Of a stretch of DNA of 9,528 nt, positions 1 through 6,783 are shown piece after piece (the first letter of the stretch is position 1; each line of letters starts with the position of its first letter). The DNA comes from Glaciecola sp. UBA983 (lineage in GTDB: Bacteria > Pseudomonadota > Gammaproteobacteria > Enterobacterales > Alteromonadaceae). The notes under the pieces are model-generated. The model had not been told where the DNA came from and searched no databases. It saw only the letters and a program-made list of their open reading frames with translations. The position numbers were made by a program, and so were the translations under genes. Location: contig DBBN01000083.1 in NCBI GenBank assembly GCA_002292215.1, forward strand, positions 24,121 through 33,648, written 5' to 3'.

Positions 1-547
1 CGCTAATCGCATCCAAGATGTCACTGCCTTCAGAGACATAACCAAAGACCGTATAGCCCCAATTGCGGCCTGGATCTAATGATGGCGTATCTCGCATATT
101 AAAATAAAATTGACGCGTCGCTGAATGGGGATCATTTTGACGTGCCATGGCGATGGTATAGGTTTCGTTTTTCAGACCATTGCCCGATTCATTAAAAATA
201 GTACCTAGCGAGGGTTTAGGTTCAAACTCAGCAGTATAACCACCACCTTGCACCACAAATCCAGGGATCACACGATGAAAAATAGTATCTTCATAGCTGC
301 GCAGATCCGCATATTTTAAAAAATTATTTACAGTGATTGGCGCTTTACGACGATCAAGCTCAACGACAAAAGCTCCCATTGACGTAACCAGTTTAACTTT
401 AGGATAATAATTATCAGGTTGGATCTGAGAGCCGTCTTTAGTCGTGCGAGTTTTCGCAGCGGCATCGACGCTTCCAGCAGTAAATAACATTGCACATGCA
501 CACAACATCCATATCGTCGTAATAAGTGATTTAATAGAGTGATGCAT
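1..547 (-). CDS. ppiA: Periplasmic cyclophilin-type peptidyl-prolyl cis-trans isomerase (3' end beyond window)
   Basis: Reading the minus strand from the ATG at 547 gives 182 codons with no stop before the window edge, so the C-terminus, roughly 25 residues by comparison with E. coli PpiA, is missing only because the window ends. The product catalyses cis-trans isomerisation of proline peptide bonds during folding. Residues 1-30 form a Sec-type signal peptide (short basic start, hydrophobic SLITTIWMLCACAML, then VDAAA), which puts it in the periplasm. The cyclophilin core starts near residue 50. The signature FHRVIPGFVVQGGG (90-103) carries the expected catalytic Arg92 with Phe97 and Gln100, followed by TIAMAR (131-136) and QFYFN (146-150). 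A GAGGAA ribosome binding site at 554-559 supports the start. It lies 51 nt downstream of rlmG on the same strand and may be co-transcribed. The family is certain. The ppiA symbol rests on the signal peptide and similarity to E. coli PpiA; other exported cyclophilin paralogues are possible. Confidence 0.92.
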   Translation of the reverse strand, partial: MHHSIKSLITTIWMLCACAMLFTAGSVDAAAKTRTTKDGSQIQPDNYYPKVKLVTSMGAFVVELDRRKAPITVNNFLKYADLRSYEDTIFHRVIPGFVVQGGGYTAEFEPKPSLGTIFNESGNGLKNETYTIAMARQNDPHSATRQFYFNMRDTPSLDPGRNWGYTVFGYVSEGSDILDAIS

Positions 548-598
548 AAGTCTTTCCTCAATGATTATTGTTATTTGCTGCACAGTGTCAGATTCGGT

Positions 599-1759
599 TT
601 ATTTGGCGTTTTTGTATGTCGACAAAATACTAAATTTAGCATTTGTTGCGATCACACTAAAACCGCCAAAGCGCTTTTGTAGCATATTGCCGTACGGTAA
701 ATGGCGATTGCCTATGATCCGAAGTTCACCACCATGACGCAGCACAAACTTGGCATCTTTAAACATTTGCCACGCGATATGGTCGGTCACAGCATGTTGC
801 TGATGAAATGGGGGGTTACAAAGCACTAAGTCAACATGTGAAATATCCACATTTTTAAGCCCGTTAGCGACCACAAAATCACATTGGGAAAACTGTTCTG
901 GGAAGTTGTCTTGTACATTGCGTTTTGCACTGGCTACAGCCATGTAGGACTCATCAACAAACGTAATTCGAGCATTGGGTGCTTCTGCTAATACGCTACA
1001 GCCAATAACACCATTACCACAACCTAGATCCACAACATGCTCACCACCAACAGGAGGCAAATGTTGCATTAAAAAGCGCGCGCCGATATCTAGATGCAAG
1101 CGTGAAAATACATTGGGTAAATGACTCAAGGTTAAATCAGGTTTGGTAATTTCCCATGAATTCCATTCATTATGCTCAGGGGGAGTCAGCTCAGCATCAT
1201 AAGAACCGATGACTAAGCGAGCCTTTTTGACGGCTAAAGAGGTATGGCATGGGCCGACTATTTGGTTGAAGAGCTGCTGCACATTTTTAGTCACAGCGGT
1301 AAGTTTTCCACCTGCAATAATGATGGTATCACTATGGACACATTGGCGTATTTGGTGTAATTGATATTCCAACAATGCCAGATTTTTTGGTAATTGCATG
1401 AGAACAACATCAAACTGAAAATGTAACTGATCTGTGCTGGCAACAAACTCAACACTATCGACATCTAGTTCATTTTTAAACAGGTTGTTACGACATCCGA
1501 GTTGTGAAACATGAGAATCACTAATATGCACAGGATTAAACTGATGAAACGCACAGGTCAACGCGCCAAAATCGTCATTAAAGATTCCCACGCGTTGGGC
1601 CTGGGTAATCGACTCAAGTAGCGGAGCATGATTATTTTGTACATAGGATATGATATATTCATCAACAGCATCCCATGCTTGTAACGATTTATGCTGGTGT
1701 TCTTCAGGATAGCGAACCAGTTTGTGTGCGCCTCGGGCATGGGTAAAATCAATGTTCAA
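599..1759 (-). CDS. rlmG: 23S rRNA (guanine-1835-N2)-methyltransferase RlmG
   Basis: The product is an S-adenosylmethionine-dependent enzyme that makes m2G1835 in 23S rRNA. From the TTG at 1759 it has 386 residues (E. coli about 378). The N-terminal half is the degenerate methyltransferase-like domain, with the family's LQAWDAVDEY and NDDFGALTC motifs. The C-terminal half is the catalytic Rossmann domain, with SAM-binding VVDLGCGNGVIG (about 242-253), FVDES, and the N2-guanine methylase motif NPPFHQQHA (from about 315). The frame is open to a TTG at 1792 that overlaps the divergent alkB start. I prefer TTG 1759 because a GAG Shine-Dalgarno lies 6 nt upstream and the N-terminus then matches family length, whereas TTG 1792 has no visible ribosome site. 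There is no ATG in the N-terminal region. It is head-to-head with alkB and upstream of ppiA. The function is clear; the start is moderately sure. Confidence 0.93.
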   Translation of the reverse strand: MNIDFTHARGAHKLVRYPEEHQHKSLQAWDAVDEYIISYVQNNHAPLLESITQAQRVGIFNDDFGALTCAFHQFNPVHISDSHVSQLGCRNNLFKNELDVDSVEFVASTDQLHFQFDVVLMQLPKNLALLEYQLHQIRQCVHSDTIIIAGGKLTAVTKNVQQLFNQIVGPCHTSLAVKKARLVIGSYDAELTPPEHNEWNSWEITKPDLTLSHLPNVFSRLHLDIGARFLMQHLPPVGGEHVVDLGCGNGVIGCSVLAEAPNARITFVDESYMAVASAKRNVQDNFPEQFSQCDFVVANGLKNVDISHVDLVLCNPPFHQQHAVTDHIAWQMFKDAKFVLRHGGELRIIGNRHLPYGNMLQKRFGGFSVIATNAKFSILSTYKNAK

Positions 1760-1786
1760 AATTTTCTCAATACGTAATAGGTTATT

Positions 1787-2383
1787 ATGCAATTATTTGA
1801 TACACCACAAATCGCAATGGTTGATGCTGATGTACAATATTATCCTAACTGGCTAGGTATCAGTGACGCGGATGCATTTTTTGCGCAACTGAAACAGAAC
1901 CTGTCTTGGTCACAAGATTATATCAGAATTTATGGCCGTGACGTAAAAATCCCTCGTTTACAATGTTGGATGGGCGATCCTGCTGCAACTTATACTTATT
2001 CTGGGTTACAAATGCAGCCGGTAGGATGGGCTGAACCTGTCAAACAGATTAAAGACTATTGCGAACAAGTGACAGGGCATTCATTCAATTCGGTGTTAGC
2101 CAATTGGTATCGAGATGGGCAGGACAGTATGGGGATGCATAGTGATGATGAGCCTGAATTAGGTGCTCAGCCTGTGATTGCTTCTGTCACTTTAGGTGAA
2201 CCAAGAAAATTTATTTTTAAACATAAACAATTAGGCATCAAACATGAAATCCCTTTAGCACATGGTAGCTTGTTAGTTATGCGTGGAACAACACAGCAAT
2301 ATTGGCAGCATGGGATCAATAAAACAAAACGGGTGATTGATGATAGAATTAACCTTACTTTTCGACATATTTTTAATAACTAG
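1787..2383 (+). CDS. alkB: AlkB-family 2-oxoglutarate/Fe(II)-dependent dioxygenase (alkylated nucleic-acid repair)
   Basis: The 198-residue protein is a short AlkB2-type dioxygenase, expected to remove methyl groups from 1-methyladenine and 3-methylcytosine by oxidative demethylation, using Fe(II) and 2-oxoglutarate. The active site is complete: iron ligands His118 and Asp120 in MGMHSDDE, His175 in YWQHGI, and 2-oxoglutarate-binding Arg187 and Arg193 in RINLTFR. The [10 protein letters not shown] and HGSLLVMRG strands of the jelly-roll are also typical. The ATG at 1787 has an AGG 5 nt upstream. Only 27 nt separate it from the preferred rlmG start, so its promoter must sit in this short gap or inside rlmG. 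bolA follows after 26 nt on the same strand, suggesting a two-gene unit. It is shorter than E. coli AlkB (216 residues) and resembles the AlkB2/ALKBH2-3 class. Substrate preference (DNA, RNA or both) cannot be read from the sequence. Confidence 0.93.
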   Translation: MQLFDTPQIAMVDADVQYYPNWLGISDADAFFAQLKQNLSWSQDYIRIYGRDVKIPRLQCWMGDPAATYTYSGLQMQPVGWAEPVKQIKDYCEQVTGHSFNSVLANWYRDGQDSMGMHSDDEPELGAQPVIASVTLGEPRKFIFKHKQLGIKHEIPLAHGSLLVMRGTTQQYWQHGINKTKRVIDDRINLTFRHIFNN

Positions 2384-2409
2384 CATTACATAAGAGCGAT
2401 AAGACCATT

Positions 2410-2721
2410 ATGACTATACATCAACAGCTGATTGATAAACTAACTTCGGCGTTTAACCCACATGCGTTGTTTGTTGAAAATGAAAGCCATATGCACAATG
2501 TTGCCCCTGGTTCAGAAAGCCATTTCAAGGTGACGATTGTTAGTGATAACTTTGAAGGTAAGCGCTTACTAGCATGCCATCGCATGGTTAATCAGGTTTT
2601 GGCTGATGAGCTAGCTAATGATATTCATGCGTTGGCCATTCATACTTATACTGCAGAAAAATGGGCAAACGTGGATGTGATCCCGACCTCACCCAATTGT
2701 ATGGGCGGGTCAGGCAAGTAA
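2410..2721 (+). CDS. bolA: BolA family transcriptional regulator / Fe-S cluster partner
   Basis: The 103-residue protein matches canonical BolA (E. coli 105) nearly end to end. It shows [17 protein letters not shown] (about 25-41), the [13 protein letters not shown] helix, HALAIHTYT (about 73-81) and the C-terminal SPNCMGG tail. BolA proteins have a class II KH-like fold, bind DNA, and form complexes with monothiol glutaredoxins around a [2Fe-2S] cluster through conserved histidines. In E. coli BolA affects cell shape and biofilm formation on entry to stationary phase. The ATG at 2410 has only a weak purine-rich stretch upstream (AAGAGCGATAAGA). It lies 26 nt after alkB on the same strand and ends 2 nt from the stop codon of convergent rpoS. 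In E. coli bolA is controlled by RpoS. Here I see no convincing gearbox or sigma-S promoter, so that link is inference. Confidence 0.95.
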   Translation: MTIHQQLIDKLTSAFNPHALFVENESHMHNVAPGSESHFKVTIVSDNFEGKRLLACHRMVNQVLADELANDIHALAIHTYTAEKWANVDVIPTSPNCMGGSGK

Positions 2722-2723
2722 GG

Positions 2724-3839
2724 TTAGTTTTCGACTTGGGTAAAAATGGCTTCAAGACTGAGTCCTTGATGACCTAGCATGTCTTTGAGTCGACGTAAGG
2801 CTTCCACTTGGATTTGACGCACACGCTCTCGGGTTAAGCCTATTTCAGCACCCACATCTTCGAGCGTTGAGGGTTCATAACCCATAAGTCCAAAACGACG
2901 CGCAAGCACTTCGCGTTGTTTAGGGTTAAGCTCTTGCAGCCAGCGCACAATACTTGACTTGATATCGTTATCTTGTACTTCTTCTTCGGGACCAAAGCTG
3001 TTTTCATCTGCAATCACATCAAGCATCGCTTTGCCGTCGCTATCAGGTCCACCAGATGTATCGACCGAAGTAATCCGTTCATTTAGGCGAAGCATTTTGG
3101 TGACATCTTCGGTTGGAATATCTAATGCCTCGGCAATTTCTTCCGCTGTCGGTTCATGATCTAATTCTTGAGATAATTTACGTGCGGTGCGCAAGTATAC
3201 GTTTAGCTCTTTGACAACATGGATTGGTAATCGGATTGTGCGCGTTTGATTCATTATCGCGCGCTCGATAGTTTGACGGATCCACCATGTTGCATAGGTT
3301 GAAAAACGAAAACCGCGTTCTGGGTCAAATTTTTCAACCGCGCGGATCAAGCCTAAGTTCCCTTCTTCGATAAGATCGAGTAATGCTAAACCACGGTTTT
3401 TATAACGACGTGCTATTTTGACAACTAAGCGTAAATTACTCACGATCATGCGTTCACGGGCACGTTCATCACCTTTTAACGCTTTGCGTGCATACAGCAC
3501 TTCTTCTTCGGCACTGAGTAGGGGGGAAAAGCCGATTTCACCTAGATATAATTGGGTGGCATCTAAGTTTTTTTGGACATCTTCAGAAACATTAAAATCA
3601 TCAAATACGTCGGTTTCAGCCGTCGTTTCTTCTTCATCAGGATACAAGTCGTTGTTGTTCACTTCATTTGAGGATTTACTGTTAATTGCACTAATAGTAT
3701 TTTTGTTAGCACGACGCTTTTGCGTCAAGCCTTGTGTATTAATAACATTTTGACGCGATGGCGCATCCACTGCTGCATCGTGTTTGGATATATGTGAAGT
3801 AGCGTCTGACGCTACTATATCATCTTTTTTTTGACCCAT
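2724..3839 (-). CDS. rpoS: RNA polymerase sigma factor RpoS (sigma-38/sigma-S)
   Basis: This is the master sigma factor for stationary phase and general stress. From the ATG at 3839 it has 371 residues. The core is textbook sigma-[18 protein letters not shown] (region 1.2, from about 92), [13 protein letters not shown] and [24 protein letters not shown] (region 2), [16 protein letters not shown] (promoter melting and -10 recognition), HVVKELNV (equivalent to E. coli Lys173-Val177, contacting extended -10 DNA and the RssB adaptor), and the region 4.2 helix-turn-helix [23 protein letters not shown]. The N-terminus before region 1.2 is about 37 residues longer than in E. coli, and polar, Asn- and acid-rich. 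The ATG is chosen over an in-frame GTG at 3845 because AGGAG lies 8 nt before the ATG but only 2 nt before the GTG. It follows nlpD after 63 nt; in E. coli the main rpoS promoter lies inside nlpD. Codons 3-5 contain eight consecutive A residues. Confidence 0.98.
   Translation of the reverse strand: MGQKKDDIVASDATSHISKHDAAVDAPSRQNVINTQGLTQKRRANKNTISAINSKSSNEVNNNDLYPDEEETTAETDVFDDFNVSEDVQKNLDATQLYLGEIGFSPLLSAEEEVLYARKALKGDERARERMIVSNLRLVVKIARRYKNRGLALLDLIEEGNLGLIRAVEKFDPERGFRFSTYATWWIRQTIERAIMNQTRTIRLPIHVVKELNVYLRTARKLSQELDHEPTAEEIAEALDIPTEDVTKMLRLNERITSVDTSGGPDSDGKAMLDVIADENSFGPEEEVQDNDIKSSIVRWLQELNPKQREVLARRFGLMGYEPSTLEDVGAEIGLTRERVRQIQVEALRRLKDMLGHQGLSLEAIFTQVEN
3798..3816. repeat. Perfect 8-bp inverted repeat in the 5' coding end of rpoS
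   Basis: AGTAGCGT and ACGCTACT are exact reverse complements separated by 3 nt, covering about codons 8-14 of rpoS. An outer pair, GATAT (3787-3791) and ATATC (3817-3821), can extend the stem with a 6-nt bulge on one side. On the rpoS mRNA this hairpin sits just after the A8 tract. On the plus strand it is followed 3 nt after the outer stem by T8 (3825-3832). The repeat is directly visible; any role is inference, and one such repeat in a window of this size could occur by chance. Confidence 0.6.
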
Positions 3840-3846
3840 TAGCACT

Positions 3847-3852
3847 TCTCCT
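3847..3852 (-). promoter_or_regulatory. Ribosome binding site of rpoS
   Basis: AGGAGA on the minus strand, with AGGAG ending 8 nt before the ATG at 3839, fixes the rpoS start. It belongs to a 9-nt sequence, AGGAGAAGT, that occurs again 29 nt upstream. Confidence 0.8.
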
Positions 3853-3872
3853 GTCTAAAACGGAATGGTTAT

Positions 3873-3884
3873 ACTTCTCCTCCT
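3873..3884 (-). promoter_or_regulatory. Second strong Shine-Dalgarno-like element in the rpoS leader
   Basis: AGGAGGAGAAGT on the minus strand is an even better anti-16S match than the rpoS ribosome site itself, and repeats its AGGAGAAGT sequence 29 nt further upstream. No ATG, GTG or TTG with a usable frame follows at proper distance. It could be a ribosome standby or decoy site, or a remnant of duplication. An ATG directly followed by TAA lies just upstream of it. Function is unproven. Confidence 0.4.
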
Positions 3885-3902
3885 AACTTACATATTTTAT
3901 TA

Positions 3903-4727
3903 TTATTTTTGTTTGGGCAAATATTTCAGTGGATCAAGAGACTTCCCGTTGTAGCGGATCTCAAATCTGAGTTTTGCACTATTAGTTCCTGAGTCACCCA
4001 TTACGGCAATTGGCTGTCCAGCTTGGACAATATCTCGTTCTTGAACTAATATTTTATTATTATGTGCATACGCACTTAAAAAATGGTCCGTATGCTTTAT
4101 GATAACCAGGTTTCCATAACCTCTAAGAGCGTTACCGCTATAAACGACTTTACCCTCGGCTGCTGAGACGACCGGTGTACCGATGGCATTCGCAATTTCG
4201 ATGCCTTTGATACCCGCTTCAGCGGTTGAAAACGTACCAACAATCGTTCCTTTTGTCGGCCAAACCCAACGTTTAACACGTTCAGGTAGTATAGAATCAG
4301 ATACCTTTTTAGTTTCTGATTTATGCTTACTACGATACACCGACTTATTATTCTGTGCAACTGTCTTTCTGTTAGGAGTCTTTACAATTACTTCTTTTGT
4401 ATCGGCGCTAAGTGATGCTTGTTTAATGGTTTTCTTGACTAAATTAAGTTTCTGTCCTACCCCTATGGCAAAGGGCTCTTGGAGGTTGTTGTTTTGCGCG
4501 AGCATTTGATAATCTAGACCGTAGAGCCACGCTATCCCATACAGGGTTTCACCTTCTTGAACTTGGTGTGTATCAGCATTATCCCAAGGACTGATTTCTT
4601 GTACTTGAGTATTAATTTTTATAACTGGTGCAGGCGCAGGTCTACCGGCGCAGGCGGTGAGTAAAATCAGACTGCTGAGTAGCACCAGACGAGAAAGATG
4701 ATGTATTTTGAGAGATATTAACAACAT
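3903..4727 (-). CDS. nlpD: NlpD-type murein hydrolase activator lipoprotein (LysM plus degenerate M23/LytM domain)
   Basis: The 274-residue envelope lipoprotein is expected to activate the AmiC-type N-acetylmuramoyl-L-alanine amidase during septal peptidoglycan splitting. The signal peptide ends in the lipobox LTAC, so lipidation is expected at Cys26. A LysM peptidoglycan-binding domain spans about 53-96 (HQVQEGETLYGIAWLYGL to GQKLNL), followed by a basic, polar linker. The LytM domain covers about 156-270. The zinc site is degenerate: the HxxxD motif is IKGIE (173-177) and the terminal HLH is KLR (252-254), so it should be a non-enzymatic activator, as in E. coli NlpD. The closing RFEIRYNGKSLDPLKYLP closely follows E. 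coli. It is shorter than E. coli NlpD (379), mainly in the linker. It starts 10 nt after yqaA with no clear Shine-Dalgarno, so translation may depend on coupling. It precedes rpoS, as in most relatives. Confidence 0.95.
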   Translation of the reverse strand: MLLISLKIHHLSRLVLLSSLILLTACAGRPAPAPVIKINTQVQEISPWDNADTHQVQEGETLYGIAWLYGLDYQMLAQNNNLQEPFAIGVGQKLNLVKKTIKQASLSADTKEVIVKTPNRKTVAQNNKSVYRSKHKSETKKVSDSILPERVKRWVWPTKGTIVGTFSTAEAGIKGIEIANAIGTPVVSAAEGKVVYSGNALRGYGNLVIIKHTDHFLSAYAHNNKILVQERDIVQAGQPIAVMGDSGTNSAKLRFEIRYNGKSLDPLKYLPKQK

Positions 4728-4737
4728 AATATCGGTA

Positions 4738-5316
4738 TTATCTTACAAGTAAGTAAGCGATAACGGCAAGAATAACGACCGTCCAGCCCAAGAATTCGAC
4801 ATATTGACGCAATTTCGCTTCCATTCGAGCACCACCCCAATACATAAGTGCAGCGACTAAGAAAAAACGACAGCCACGACCAATAAATGATGCGATGACA
4901 AAAGGGACAAATAACATGCCTAGTACACCAGCACTAATCGTGAATACTTTGTAAGGGATCGGGGAAAAGCCAGCGATAAAGACCACCCAAACTCCGTATG
5001 CTTCAAACCACGTCGTTGCTGTAGCGAGTTTATTTTCATAGCCCATGCTGGTAATAATTGGAGCTATTAATGAATCAAATGCTAAGAAGCCTAAGAGATA
5101 ACCTGCCATTCCTCCTAGCACAGAAGCGAGCGTACAAATAAATGCATACCACCAAGCTTTTTCTGGTTTAGCCAAAGCCATGGGCGCCAACATTACGTCT
5201 GGTGGAATGGGGAAAATAACTGATTCAGAAAAACTGAGACCGGCTAAATATTTTTCTGCATGGGGATGCTTTGCCCAACGCAAACAGGCATCGTATAAAT
5301 GGGTAAATAACTTCAC
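4738..5316 (-). CDS. yqaA: YqaA/DedA-family inner-membrane protein
   Basis: The 192-residue hydrophobic protein belongs to the DedA/SNARE-associated (VTT domain) group as the small YqaA type. DedA relatives act as lipid transporters or support envelope homeostasis; the specific substrate of YqaA is not established. Seen here are FSESVIFPIPPDVML (about 29-43), a glycine-rich membrane segment near 55-80, the re-entrant-like FSPIPYKVFTISAGVLGM (117-134) with paired prolines, the basic GRGCRFF (146-152), and a final membrane span at about 177-191. The start is GTG at 5316. It overlaps the pcm stop as GTGA and has AGGAG 7 nt upstream, so it should be translationally coupled to pcm. A DedA-like gene between pcm and nlpD is also found in Shewanella-type clusters, so the position is conserved rather than acquired. 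Confidence 0.88.
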   Translation of the reverse strand: MKLFTHLYDACLRWAKHPHAEKYLAGLSFSESVIFPIPPDVMLAPMALAKPEKAWWYAFICTLASVLGGMAGYLLGFLAFDSLIAPIITSMGYENKLATATTWFEAYGVWVVFIAGFSPIPYKVFTISAGVLGMLFVPFVIASFIGRGCRFFLVAALMYWGGARMEAKLRQYVEFLGWTVVILAVIAYLLVR

Positions 5317-5954
5317 AGAAGATCTCCTGGAACTAGTGGTACAAATTTCACTGCTTCAATAATTTGATGGCTAAAGGTATCACCGTCACGTTGATATAGG
5401 TATAGATGCTGTTCGGTTTCTCCGACTGGGATCAGTAAACAACCCTGCTCAGACAGTTGCGTTAGTAATTTTTCTGGGAGTGTTGCGGCTGCTGCGGTCA
5501 CGATAATACCATCAAACGGACCTTTGGCAGCCCAACCTTGCCATCCATCGCCATGCTTTAATGAAAAGTTATAGCAATCAAGGTGTTGTAGGCGTCGTCT
5601 AGCCTGAAATTGTAATGCTTTGATACGCTCGATACTAAATACATGGGAAAATAATTGAGTTAATACCGCGGTTTGAAAACCAGATCCGGTGCCAATTTCA
5701 AGGATCTTTGGTTCTACTATCGCTTGATTGAGCATGTGTTGTCGCAAAATCGTACTCATCCTAGCTACTGTATACGGCTGCGATAAGGTTTGCCCTTGTC
5801 CAATGGGTAATGCATTGTTTTCATAAGCTTTATGAGATAATGTCGGGGGTAAAAATAACGTGCGATCAATATTGCCCATCACATTTAATACCTGCTCATC
5901 ATCGACCCCTAACGCGCGAATAGTATCGATGAGTTGTACTGCTTTTCTTAACAT
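5313..5954 (-). CDS. pcm: Protein-L-isoaspartate O-methyltransferase
   Basis: The enzyme uses S-adenosylmethionine to methylate isoaspartyl residues formed by ageing of Asn and Asp, starting their repair; it matters most in stationary phase. Counting from the ATG at 5954 it has 213 residues (E. coli 208). Typical motifs are NNALPIGQGQTLSQPYTVARM (about 46-66), the SAM-binding motif KILEIGTGSGFQTAVL (from about 83), IERIKALQFQARRRL, HGDGWQGW (about 134-141), FDGIIVTAA and the C-terminal VKFVPLVPGDL. The frame also contains an ATG at 5993 that would overlap surE by 23 nt. I prefer 5954 because its length fits the family and an AGG lies about 10 nt upstream just after the surE stop, whereas 5993 has no recognisable ribosome site. 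It is coupled to surE upstream and overlaps yqaA by 4 nt. Function is certain; the start is moderately sure. Confidence 0.95.
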   Translation of the reverse strand: MLRKAVQLIDTIRALGVDDEQVLNVMGNIDRTLFLPPTLSHKAYENNALPIGQGQTLSQPYTVARMSTILRQHMLNQAIVEPKILEIGTGSGFQTAVLTQLFSHVFSIERIKALQFQARRRLQHLDCYNFSLKHGDGWQGWAAKGPFDGIIVTAAAATLPEKLLTQLSEQGCLLIPVGETEQHLYLYQRDGDTFSHQIIEAVKFVPLVPGDLL

Positions 5955-5970
5955 GAGTGTGGTACCTAAA

Positions 5971-6729
5971 TTACGTCGTGGGCTGAGTGGCATCTAGCCA
6001 TTGGGTTAATGTCTTTAAGCCTTGATGATCGGTCATATCAATACTAATTGGCGTAATGGACACTTGGCGTTGGTTTAATGCATAAAAATCAGTCCCTTCA
6101 CCGGCATCTTGTTCTGGGCCTAAACGTCCATACCAAAAAATATCACGGCCAAACGGGTCTTGGGTTTTGACCATATTTTCTGCTTTATGTCGTGAGCCTA
6201 ACCGAGTAATAGCCCAACCTTTGAGCTCGTCATAAGCAATATTAGGTACATTAATATTTAAAATTTGGTGGTCATTTAGAGGCAATGACGATAATTTATC
6301 GAGTAATGCTAAAAGTACTTTGCCAGCTGTTTCAAACTGCCAGTTTTTGTGGCCATCCATTGACACTGCAAGTGCTGGGAAACCTAAATGACGACCTTCA
6401 GTCGCCGCGGCTACAGTGCCAGAATAGATAACATCATCACCAAGGTTCGGGCCGTGATTAATCCCTGAAATAACAATATCAGGCTGAGCAAATTGATGTG
6501 TATTCACCCCTAATTGCACACAATCAGAGGGCGTGCCATTGACCGAATAAAAACCATTTTCGAGCTGCGTTAAGCGTAGCGGTTGATGCAGTGATAAGGC
6601 GTTGCTGGCTCCTGAGCAATTTCTGTCAGGTGCAATAACGGTGACATTATGTTTGGTTGACAAAGCTTGGTATAAGACTTGAATACCTTCGGCAAATGCA
6701 CTGTCGTCGTTACTGAGTAATATATTCAC
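5971..6729 (-). CDS. surE: 5'/3'-nucleotidase (survival protein SurE)
   Basis: The 252-residue SurE phosphatase dephosphorylates nucleoside 5'- and 3'-monophosphates and some polyphosphates, and supports stationary-phase survival. The divalent-metal site is complete: Asp8 and Asp9 in LLSNDDS, Ser39 in APDRNCSGASN, and Asn91 in SGINHGPNLGDDVIYSGTVAAA. GRHLGFPALAVS, ILNINVP and GTDFYAL are also typical. The residue after the two aspartates is Ser10 where the family normally has Gly (NDDG). The start is GTG at 6729, with AAGGA 5 nt upstream (6735-6739). It lies 54 nt downstream of truD and just ahead of pcm, the usual pair. Length is normal. Confidence 0.96.
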   Translation of the reverse strand: MNILLSNDDSAFAEGIQVLYQALSTKHNVTVIAPDRNCSGASNALSLHQPLRLTQLENGFYSVNGTPSDCVQLGVNTHQFAQPDIVISGINHGPNLGDDVIYSGTVAAATEGRHLGFPALAVSMDGHKNWQFETAGKVLLALLDKLSSLPLNDHQILNINVPNIAYDELKGWAITRLGSRHKAENMVKTQDPFGRDIFWYGRLGPEQDAGEGTDFYALNQRQVSITPISIDMTDHQGLKTLTQWLDATQPTT

Positions 6730-6783
6730 AATGTTCCTTATAGAGTTTACGCGTCGAACTGATTCGCTGTTAAATGAGCTATG

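Noticed and set aside
328..561. 77-codon minus-strand frame over the cyclophilin gene.
   Set aside because: It is an alternative frame of ppiA, whose own frame has a signal peptide and clear cyclophilin motifs.
564..591. Sigma-70-like promoter for ppiA on the minus strand: CTGACA, 16 nt, AATAAT.
   Set aside because: Both hexamers match at 5 of 6, but the predicted start would fall inside the ppiA Shine-Dalgarno at 552-559, leaving an unusable leader.
2384..2393. CATTACATAA just after alkB, 7 of 10 positions like the sigma-S extended -10.
   Set aside because: The core hexamer matches the -10 consensus poorly and there is no believable -35, so it is not strong enough to call a bolA promoter.
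3418..3753. 111-codon plus-strand open frame antisense to rpoS.
   Set aside because: It is fully contained in the well-conserved rpoS coding sequence, has low-complexity serine-rich content, and has no ribosome site or family resemblance.
3840..3845. In-frame GTG start for rpoS, two codons upstream of the ATG.
   Set aside because: The Shine-Dalgarno is only 2 nt from this GTG but 8 nt from the ATG at 3839.
6730..6783. Possible terminator in the truD-surE gap (CGAA/TTCG small hairpin).
   Set aside because: The stem is only about 4 bp with no T tract on either strand, and the genes are usually co-transcribed.
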